Of a stretch of 64,000 nucleotides of DNA, positions 55,191 to 64,000 are shown in pieces. Both the position numbers and the translations under genes were made by a program. Numbering within the stretch: the first letter of the stretch is position 1; each line of letters opens with the position of its first letter. The notes beneath the pieces are model-generated. The model was not told the DNA's origin. It did not search any database and saw only the letters and a program-made list of their open reading frames with translations. The stretch is from positions 1,328,723 through 1,392,722 of the forward strand of contig NBAZ01000009.1 of the NCBI GenBank assembly GCA_002794735.1, read 5' to 3'. The stretch is from Pyrrhoderma lamaoense. Lineage: Eukaryota; Basidiomycota; Agaricomycetes; Hymenochaetales; Hymenochaetaceae.

Positions 55191-58100
55191 ATGGTTGACG
55201 TCCCAAACATGTTCTCAATCCGAGCTTCAACATCTACAACTACTACCTCCCCATCAACTGTAACAAATGCTATTTCTCTTCCAGCGCCCTTACCTCCACC
55301 ACAATCATCATCTTCATCATCAGCGACGACAACAGCTGCAACAGCTACAGCAACTACATCATCCATCTCGAACACGGCTTCTGTAATTGCATCATCATCA
55401 GGCGGGACGGTAGCATCCACATCAACTCCCTCTCACCGCCGTCCATCGTCTTCTTCCTCGCATTCAACTTCAACATCCTCTCCAACAACGACACGGCATG
55501 GTGGCCACCTTGTCAATAACAGCACTCATAGCAATAACAATGGTGAATCCTCTTAAATTTTGCCTTTCATAAGCCCCTTCTTTCTTTCTTTCTTTTTTCT
55601 TCTAACAAAGAGTTGCTAACTGGTTTGTTTCTTATACATATGCTTTCAAAACTCGAACTTTTACTACCTTTACCAACGACTACGACATCATCTCCAACAA
55701 CAACAAAAATAACAACAACAACAGCAAACCCAAACGCGGGTCCTTCCACACCCCCAAATGCCGTCATCCCTTCCCCTACTGCTCACAACCTACCAGCTCC
55801 CCCAACGCAATCACCCTCCCAACAACACCACCTTCAGCCTTCCCCAACCCAACAACAACAACACCAACACCCACACCCACAACAATCCCAACAACAACAA
55901 CAACAACAACCTCAATCCCAGTCCCCTCAAACATGGACAGAACCCCCCTGGTCAGGATGGATAGAAACAACACTCGACGCGCTCCTCATCCTCGAAGCCG
56001 CCCGGCGCGGCCTAATCCCACGCGTCACCCGCCGCCTCATCGACTCCGAACGCCGAATGATCTGTTCCGGCTCGGTGTTCGTGTTTGACGAAGACGAGAG
56101 TGGGATCAAGAGGTGGACGGACGGGTTTTTTTGGAGTCCGAGTCGGATACTGGGTAACTTTTTGTTGTATCGTGAGACGGATAAGAGGGGGGGTGGGCAT
56201 CGGGGGAGGGGGTCCGGGACTGGGACTGGGACTGGGGCTGGGGGGTCGATGTCTGGGATACATACCGGGGGGATGGGCTCTGCTGGTGGATCTGGAAATG
56301 GGAACGGGAATGGGGCGAGTGGTGGTGGTGGTGGTGGAGGAGGGATGGGAGTAGGAAGTGAAGGAGGTGAACCGAGTAGCTCGTTACTCGTCACTGAACA
56401 CATCCATCCAGACATCTCTTCGTCTACTTCCCTTGGAGGGTATGCTACACTCCCTTCTTCATCCTTACTTCCAATGGGAATGAATAATGTTAATATTAAT
56501 AATAATTTCAATAATCACAGTGGACATCATCATTCTCTTACTACTACTACTGCTACTACTGCTACTGCTACTAATTCTGGTGGTGGTGGTGGTGGTGGTG
56601 GAATTGGCACTAGCTCTAACAGCCATATTGCTACGAGTCAGAATCAACAGCAGCAACAGAGCTTGTCGAGGCCGAAGGGGGAGGCGAGTAATCTCGGACT
56701 GGATAAGCATCGGGAACGGGTCCTGGTGGGTAGCTTGACGAATAGCTATAAGTTCAAGCCGGATGGGATGATGAAAAAAGTGTGTTTTCTTCTTCTTTCT
56801 TTTCGTTGTTCATCCTCCCAAGTCTTTATTATCACTTCCCTGGTGCTTTTGTTTCAACTTCATTCGATTCTTCACTTGAGAATATACATGTTCTCTACCT
56901 TCTTCTATACAATCTCTGCCATAACAATAAAACTAATCCTCTCTCCCTAAAACAACGTAACGCTACGAACAGACGTTTTCGCTCACCATCGCCGGCGTCT
57001 CACAACATCTCATCTCCTACTACAAGATCCAAGACGTCGAGCAAGGGAGGTTACGAACGCCATCTTCGCTTCCAGAATTAGCAGCGCTGGATATCAGCCC
57101 CGAGTACCTGGACAAGACGCACTTTAGGAATCCGCCCAGGGTGGAGTATGATACTGATGGAGTACCGAGGTATAGAGGTGAGGCGGACGATACCGAGCCT
57201 GGTGGTGGTGGTGGTGGGAGTGGTGCTGGGGGATTGGAGGGGGTATGATTGGGCCGAGTGGTGGTGGGAGTGGGAGTGGTGTTGGTCTCGGTGGTGGTGG
57301 TGCTGGGACTTTGAGCGGCGGGGGGAACTTGGGTGGGAGTGGTGGGAGTGGGACGAGAGGCGTGGGGTTACCAAGTTTGTCGATACATGGCTCGCATGGA
57401 CATCATCATCATGGACATGGAACTGGTGGGCATGGGCATGGGCACGGTAGTGGTGGTGGAGGAGGAGGGGGAGGAGGGGGAAACGGATATGGAATCGTCA
57501 GTCCGACCGTTGGACTCTCTACCGGCGCACCACTCTTATTAAACTCCCGACCTGAGGAGAGCGGACTCACTGGCGAATACGGAAGTGGTGGTAGCGGTAA
57601 TGGTTTGGGAGGAATGGGAGTGGGAGTAGGAGGTTCTCCTGTCTCGGAGTATGGTGGTGGTGGCGGCGGAGGCGGCATCGGTAGTGTGAACGTAGCCGGA
57701 GGTGTCGTCGGGGGGAAGAAAAAGAGATACGAACCGTATGGTACTCCTTCCTCCTCTGGCGCGGGCTCTAGTGGGCTCGTAGCTGGTATGAAGAGGCCTA
57801 GGAAGCGGGAACGGGAACGTGATCGTGATCTGCGTGACCGTGATAGAGACCGAGATCGGGACCGAGATAGAGATTATGGGGGATGGGAGGAGGGATGGGA
57901 GGGACGAGTATGAGTGGTGGTATGGGTGCCGGTGTTGGTGTTGGGAGTGGTATGAGCTTAGGAGGGATGGCGGGGATAGGGATCGGTGGGGGGAAGCTTC
58001 GTCGACGGGTGGGCCTTCGGGACCAACGTCAACCGGAACGGGCTTGGTAGGAGGCTATACAGAAGCATATACTTCTTCGTCTGGTGCCTACCAGTCTTCT

Positions 58101-59183
58101 TCTGCTAACACGGGTGCAGATGGGTATGGCGGTGCTACTGGAATTGGGGGTTACTACTCCTCTGCTGCTACTGCTACCGGTGGGTATGGAGGAATGGATA
58201 CGTCTGGTGTTGGTGTAAACGTAGGCGTTGGCGTCGGTGTGGACCCTGTAGGAATGAATGGTGTTAGTATGGGGGTGGGCGTACCTACAATGAGTGGTGT
58301 TGGAGGGATGAGCAGTGTTGGAATATCCACAAACGGGAATGGGATGATGATGGGAGGAACTGGACATCATCATCAAGCCCAACAACAACAACATCATCAT
58401 AATCAACATCAACATCACAACCCACATTCACCTGCCTCACCTGTTGTACATAGCCATCATGCACATTCTCATGTACATCATAGTCCTCATCTACATCATC
58501 AGCAACAACAACAACATGGACATCAAAGTCATCATAATCCGCATACGCATGCACATCCTCACGGTGGACATCACCTTCAGCAACAACAACAACAAGCGTA
58601 TCCGTATTATACGGTCGGGTTAGGTGGCAGTTCTACAACTGGGAACACGGGTGCTAATAGTGGTGGTGGTGGTATGAACGCTACATCAACGCCTCCTCTC
58701 CCCCCTCTATCTACCGGTCCTGGGGCAGGCGGATCGAGCAACGCTTCCAACGTTGGAGGAGGTGCAGAAGCAGGAGGAGGAGGAGGGGGCGCGAACAGTT
58801 CACCTGTCACAACCAGTAGTGTGACAAGTCCCGTTTTAGGTATCTCTTCTGTTTCTGCTCCAGGTGGACCTGGGGCTGGAGGTACCGGTACCGGTACGGG
58901 GAGTACGTCAGGAGCGGGGGCAGGAGGACAATGGTATAGTTCTCATCACCCACAACATATGGGAGGATTAGTTCAAGGACATCATATGCACCATCCGTCT
59001 CATCAGTCACAGCAACAACATCATGCTTATGGTCTCGGTCTCGGTGGTGGTGGTGGTAGTAGTAGTGGAATGGGAGGATTGGGCGGTGGAATTGGGGGAT
59101 TGGGAGGGATTGGTGGAGGCGGAATTGGAGGGTTAGAAATGGGTGGGATGGGAGGTGTTGGGAAGGTTGAGGAAGAGACGTAG
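55191..59183 (+). CDS. WOPR-domain (Gti1/Pac2 family) transcription factor
   Basis: Proposed exons 55191-55542, 55611-56779, 56973-57177, 57240-57907 and 57948-59183. The first two introns are typical and phase-matched; the last two (62 and 40 bp) are G-rich and could instead be indels. The WOPR DNA-binding domain is split in two as in the family. The first half is at about 55950-56190 (WSGWIETTLDALLILEAARR, GSVFVFDEDESGIKRWTDG, FFWSPSRILGNFLLYRE). The second half flanks the 193-bp intron (YKFKPDGMMKK, then TFSLTIAGVSQHLISYYKIQ). The N-terminus is Ser/Thr/Pro/Gln-rich. The tail has Gly runs, an Arg-Glu-Asp run near 57800, and His/Gln-rich stretches (58360-58600). WOPR proteins (Wor1, Ryp1, Gti1, Mit1) control morphology and development in fungi. 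The start is the first ATG of the exon-1 frame and could be further upstream. Confidence 0.82.
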
Positions 59184-61120
59184 GAGGAATCCTCCCTTTC
59201 TTGTTTCTCTTGAAATCCCTCTCCCCCTCTAAGATGGTATTTGTGTTTTCGTATGTGTGTCCATGAATTGATGGGATAGCTGGATATCTGAATAAGCTGA
59301 TCGTTCGGGGTCGCGATGGGGTAGAGGTGAATTTGAGGATATGTTTCTATGGGGCGGTTATTTGATGTTTTGACGGATAATATACAAATGTAAAAACCAT
59401 GTAATCCGACATATCTACTTTTTGATCTTTCTTTTATATATCTTTTCCTTCGTATCTTGTCCTGATTAACCTTTACACTACTTCTTTCTCTTCAACGTTT
59501 TTCTTTCCTCTTCTTTTCTTTTTTTGTTTACCCCAAATTTTGTATCTCTTCTTTTATCTTCGTTTTATCTCATTTGTCATTTTTGTGGAATTGGAATTCG
59601 GTTTTTTTTGTGTTTTTTCCCTTCACGTTACCTCATGTGTCTCCTTTTTTCTTTTTCTTGGTGTTTTTCTTATCTTGTGTTCCCATCTCTCACACATACA
59701 CTCTCTCCCTCTCGCGGCCACCCTCAGCGCTACCCAATATATATTTACTCTTCTCGGAAGGAAAGAGAATTCTTCCCAATTCCATCATAACCCAAATCCA
59801 ATATCCAAAATACCTCTCGTCCTGCCCCTCCACCCTTTCGACCATTATTACCTGTGTTAACGATGCCAGTGACGTCCCACTATCGATTTATGATTTTTCT
59901 TCTCCTTCTCCGGACTTCCTCTTAAGCTTAACTTACGCCCTTTTCTACGCTATATTCGTTACTCTTACTCGCTATGTCCTACGGTTTTTGATTTTTTTTT
60001 CTCTCTCCCCCCCTTTGTCTTTGTCCTTGTCTTTTCTTATGGATTGCTTTAGTTTTGGGATATCCCAGAGTTTCAAGTTTCGAGTTTCTTGCCTTCGTTC
60101 TTTACGCTTACTTTTTTTGGTTTTCCTTTTGTCTTATCTTGTGATATCCCCCTTTTTTACTATCTGTTTGCTGTTCGTATTCAAAGTTTATCTTTTTGTT
60201 TACTTCTGTTTCCATTTGTCCTGTTATATACAGCCCGCGCCCCCTCCTCTCTCCCCCTTTTTTGTTGTTGTTGTTGTTGTTGTGTGTAATGCCAATTGTA
60301 TTTTTTGTCCCTTTTTCCTTACTTCTGTTTGCCTTTCTTTACGTTTTTGTTTTACTTACATTCGGTTTTACTACACCTTACTTGTCATCTTACCATTCTC
60401 ATCTCATCTCTTGTTGGTTTATACTCCTTTTCTTCTTCTTTTCCTTCCCACTCCCCCTTTTTTTCTTTTCTTTTTAGCTTACTTCCTATGCGTCGTTTCT
60501 TCTCTTTCTCCCTTTCTCTCTCTCCTTCTTACTTTTGTTTTCTATCTCTTGTGTGATCTATACGTATGTTGTTGTCTGTTTGGAAATCTGGTACCGACAT
60601 CCTTCTTGCTTGATTTTTCTATCTATCTTTCTATCTTTCTTTCTTCAAACTTATATCGTCTAACTCCCGCGCCCTGCCTAGCTAGTAGTACACCCTTTCT
60701 AACCTTATTTTTCCTCTTCCTTTTTTTACCGATTCTGTCATCTTTCTTACCTCAATTTGTTTTTTTGTTTTGTTCTTTTTTTACAGATATCTTTTGCTTA
60801 CTACTTACTGTCTACCGTCTATCGTCTACTGTTTACTATCTGCGACCCTATTCATTTGTCTCGTCTTTTACATATATGTGGTTTACTTACTCTCCGACTT
60901 GTGGTTATCTTGTTACCTTTGTTACCTTTGTTACCCGCGATATCCGGTATTTGGTATTTTGTGTCCTAGTGTCCTAGTGTCTTAGTGTCCTGTGTTTCAA
61001 GATCTGTGTTCCATGCCTCCCTTTCTTTTTCTAACCTTGATTAGCTCTGTCGTCTGGATGTGTGATGTGTGATTTAGTTTGTAGAATCGAGTCTCTTTTT
61101 TTCTTCTTGTGTGTGTGTGA
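59184..61120. other. Long pyrimidine-rich tract downstream of the WOPR gene
   Basis: From about 59400 the plus strand is dominated by C and T, with frequent CTTT and TTCC runs. The open frames here (59574-60977 and others) code only for Phe/Leu/Ser strings as a result of base composition. The first few hundred bases probably hold the 3' untranslated region. Confidence 0.6.
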
Positions 61121-62139
61121 ATATTTGTGTTTGTGTGTAAGTATTATTTTGATCGGCTGTCCTTTAGATAGAGACGGGTAGTTGACTAGGTATGTTTTAT
61201 GGGATTGTGAGTCCTATGGTTGTGGCTGAGAGTTCGTTGCGGATAACCAAGGTCCAATAAACTCGTCTCCTCGTGCTCATGCTTGTGTGCTGCGAATGAC
61301 GATACTTACTATTTTCCCCTCGTATGCAGCTATGCCATTTGTCGCACTTTCCCTACCGCGGCTATCCGTAACCCCTCGACAGCAGTGAACTCGTTACGTA
61401 AGTGGGAAACGTGATTAGTGCTCAGTGTTAGTAAACCGAACCTGGACCACAGGGCTGGGGATAGAGAGGTTGTATGCATATAAAAAGTACATGTATTATA
61501 TGTATATTTATATGATAATGAGAACGAGAACAAGTCAGTTATTTCATTCATTCTTTTCACTATGGGAGGATGTATGTATGTCAGAGGGGGTAGGAGGGAG
61601 GAATACTTGCCCCCCCCCTCTTCCGCCTCCTCTCTGAGAAATCCTATTCTTAACTTTGCTTTTTTTTTCTCGTTCTTCGGAAGTAACTCTAAAATGTAAA
61701 ATTAAAGCTCCTTTTTTATTATTATTTGATTTATTATCCGCGGGAATAAAAGGTTGTGGCACAGCCACGTTTCAAGTCTCTCTTTTGAGGATTAGGAGAT
61801 AAAACAAGGAAAATTAATTAATGAGAGAATTTCTATATTAGGTGGACAGGAAGTATTATTGTATTTGAAATTCGTGTGTAGGGAGCGAGTATTAGTGTTG
61901 TATTTGTATAACGTTGAGTGATAATTTATTGATTACTGTTACTGCGTACAGGTGGGTAAAGAAAGTATTTGGATTCCCTTATTTAGAAGGTGGTTCCCAA
62001 CCTCCGCTAAGTGTATCAATTTCAGTTACGACATATTTTTTTGCCTGTTGTATTCTTTTGCTGGGTTTTATTTTTTTATTCCGAGTCTTGACTGGGCGAA
62101 ACCTGAAAATTGCTTTTGCATAAATCTTATATATACTGG

Positions 62140-62249
62140 TGGGTATACGAAAGGACGACAGGAACCGTAAGCGACATACGCTATTTGGATATTTTCTCGA
62201 GGAAACATTCGCTTATGTGCTAGTGCCTGGCGTCCTTTCGTATACCCAC
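62140..62249. repeat. Inverted repeat with about 23-bp arms
   Basis: The left arm TGGGTATACGAAAGGACG and the right arm CGTCCTTTCGTATACCCA are complementary and extend a few bases further with one mismatch; a 60-bp loop lies between. It could form a hairpin in RNA or DNA, or be a small palindromic element remnant. Confidence 0.8.
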
Positions 62250-62400
62250 TTGTATATGCATGATCGATGATCAAAGTGTTCAAACACAATTTTTGTTCCC
62301 ACTTGCAGTACTGGTAGTGTTTTTTTTTACCAAATTCAACCCTTTCCCGTCATATAAATATTACATCTGTTTGGAGTACTGATCGGAAAACGGTGCCGCA

Positions 62401-62420
62401 AAGGACGCATGTGCGTCCTT
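62401..62420. repeat. Perfect 20-bp palindrome
   Basis: AAGGACGCATGTGCGTCCTT reads the same on both strands. It shares the AAGGACG core with the inverted-repeat arms about 150 bp upstream. Confidence 0.85.
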
Positions 62421-62946
62421 GTTCATACTTACGCCAGAATATTATTATCACATGTGTGGCAAAGAATCCCCCCACACACCCTTACCTAAATTATTACATG
62501 ATCACTGTGGAACAGAAAGATGAAGACGATTATTAGAAATTTGTTGATAAGTAATCATATCGAATATTAAACACGAGACCGAAGGGAACCATAGTTATAT
62601 GGGTTATGACGTCGAGAGGGATATCTGCTGATGCATGTTTGATCAGAACGGCTCTCCGGAATTGATTGTCTGGATGGCGTTGTCGCCTCTCTCACACTCA
62701 TCTGAGATTAAAATGAATAGATATGAAATCCGTCCTTGATATCTCCACAATTCTCTTTATTAAGTAATAGACAGTCGCCGACGAACTTTGCTCGCAAAAA
62801 ATAAGTGGTTTTTTAAAAGAAAAGTATTGCTTTATAGCTAGCCCCCGACACTTTGTAATCGCTACACTAATAAATTAACCGCTTTTAATCATCAAAAAGA
62901 GGCGGTTCCGTGTATACTTTTCCTCGGGCGTGACGCCTCTTATAGG

Positions 62947-63000
62947 CTCCGCGGAGATCTACGTCGCCGCTCACGTGACCGTCACCCACCCTTCCCCCCT
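62947..63000 (+). promoter_or_regulatory. Candidate regulatory motifs of the glycogen synthase promoter
   Basis: CTCCGCGGAG (62947-62956) is a perfect palindrome containing TCCGCGGA, a zinc-cluster factor type site. CACGTG (62972-62977) is an E-box and CCCCT (62996-63000) a stress-response type element. These are short motifs 200-260 bp before the ATG in a GC-rich block; their use is inference. Confidence 0.35.
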
Positions 63001-63200
63001 GACGTATCCCAGAGACTGGAGCAAAACGAGTTGCATTTAAGGCTGACCCGCCACAGTCGCCTGCTTTTCTTTTAGCATTTTATCCGCCCACTAGCTTCGT
63101 GTTTCCCCACCACTCGGCGCTTTGTCGTCGTCGTATCATCATCTGTCGTCCCTCGTCTTCCCTTTTTATCCCCTCTTTTTGTTTCTAACCTCTGTCAGAA

Positions 63201-64000
63201 ATGTCGGATACAGCTCTTGACAAACGCGACGTCAAAAACCCCCTCCTCTTCGAGTGTGCATGGGAAGTTGCTAATAAAGGTTAGTGGCGAGTCTATCTGG
63301 TGTCATCTTCTGAACCTTGGGCAAACAATGAACCTCTTTTATTTTCCCACTTTTCTTGCTTTCATCTCTCTACTTTTTATTACCTTCATCTGTGGGGTGT
63401 ATCTTAAAAAGTGGGCGGTATCTACACGGTCATCAAGACAAAAGTACCCGTTACGGTATCAGAATATGGCGATAGGTACTGTCTTATCGGTCCCTTAGCT
63501 ACAAACGGCACCGATGGAGGTTGAGGCGCAAGAACCTGAAGATGAGGCGATGAAGGCAACTCTTGATTCGATGCGAACTCGAGGTGTGAAAATTTTATAT
63601 GGGAGATGGCTGATAGAAGGTGCTCCACGAGTCCTTCTGTTCGATACTGGAGCGCATATACTTTCTTGGATGAATGGAAAGGTGATCTTTGGAACTTGGC
63701 TGGTATTCCTACTCGCCAAATGATCATGAGACCAACGAAACTATCGTGCTTGGTTATCTTGTTGCGTGGTTCTTAGGAGAGGTACGAAAGTTTTTGTTTT
63801 TTCTGTCTTTTCTCCTTCGTTTTACTCAATTGACTGATCTGTGAACTTGTCTTTTGTGTGTGTGCCACAGTATTGTTCACGTGAACTCAAGTCTTCTATT
63901 ATCGCACATTTCCATGAATGGCAAGCTGGGATAGCTATTCCGTTATGTCGTAAACGTCATATCGATGTGACGACAGTGTTCACTACTCATGCTACATTGC
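63201..64000 (+). CDS. GSY1: Glycogen synthase (GT3 family), 5' part
   Basis: Adds glucose from UDP-glucose to glycogen in the cytosol. Exons: 63201-63279, 63412-63781 and 63871 to the window edge. Exon 1 ends [10 protein letters not shown], exon 2 opens [20 protein letters not shown] (GGxYTV is the conserved nucleotide-sugar site of GT3 enzymes), followed by [55 protein letters not shown] and [20 protein letters not shown]. Exon 3 has [20 protein letters not shown] and [10 protein letters not shown]. Splice sites are canonical. Within exon 2 the frame must change about three times (near 63496-63510, 63650 and 63710), each looking like one or two missing bases. As the protein is otherwise perfectly conserved, consensus deletions are likelier than a pseudogene. 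The 3' end is beyond the window. Confidence 0.93.

Larger units (their letters stand above)
61121..63200. other. Intergenic region and glycogen synthase promoter
   Basis: No gene recognised. It contains an inverted repeat (62140-62249), a 20-bp palindrome (62401-62420) and, close to the gene, GC-richer promoter-like DNA with motifs listed separately. Confidence 0.5.

Noticed and set aside
55142..57678. Several minus-strand ORFs (Pro-, Val- or Asp-rich) across the WOPR gene
   Set aside because: They are antisense shadows of trinucleotide-repeat coding DNA; the plus-strand WOPR domain is decisive.
59574..60977. 467-codon plus-strand ORF rich in Phe, Leu, Ser and Cys, looking like a membrane protein
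   Set aside because: It is a consequence of the pyrimidine-rich tract; all three frames are similarly open and hydrophobic and no domain is seen.
1..64000. tRNA genes
   Set aside because: I looked for the conserved B-box and cloverleaf features and saw no convincing tRNA, but a covariance-model scan would be needed to exclude one.

Overview
The window looks like a basidiomycete fungal chromosome, most likely a tremellomycete (Cryptococcus/Kwoniella-like; this is inference). The evidence is four things: host genes with many short introns (GT..AG, about 50-190 bp), a HET-C-family gene, a WOPR-domain regulator and a glycogen synthase gene at the edges, several chromodomain Ty3/gypsy elements, and an 18S rRNA gene fragment. 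Host genes occupy only the ends. Most of positions 2,000-54,000 is mobile or duplicated DNA.

Layout. 1-1994 (+): 3' part of a HET-C-like gene. 2197-13534: old, CpG-poor LTR-type repeats, including two copies of a long repeat with TG..CA ends (one carrying a further nested repeat), a degenerate element with an initiator-Met-type primer site, and a solo LTR. 13597-38114: a nested pile of four chromoviruses. Element A (-) is 5' truncated, element B (-) is full length but decayed, and element D (-) has lost its chromodomain and 3' LTR. Element C (+), the best preserved, is inserted in D. 38115-54090: three large, partly rearranged duplicated units. They contain a multi-exon membrane-protein gene family (DUF6533-like), sequence resembling the upstream flank of the WOPR gene, an inverted fragment and an inserted piece of 18S rDNA. 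55191-59183 (+): WOPR transcription factor with very long Ser/Thr/Gln/Gly/His-rich tails. 59200-61100: long pyrimidine-rich tract. 63201-64000 (+): 5' part of glycogen synthase.

Retroelements. B/D and C belong to different LTR families but share one design. A TATA box lies 35-36 nt upstream of an 11-nt sequence that is exactly complementary to an 11-nt primer site two bases inside the 5' LTR, which is the arrangement of Tf1-type self-priming. Pol is in the -1 frame relative to Gag, and a common TTTTG(C/T) motif sits just before the Gag stop in A, B, C and D. B/D also carry an extra ORF before gag (single membrane segment plus acidic tail) whose stop overlaps the gag start as ATGA.

The frame breaks in the two single-copy host genes look like single-base deletions, two of them in C-runs, so consensus errors are a real alternative to pseudogenes. 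No similarity search or alignment was run; all family calls are from motif recognition.
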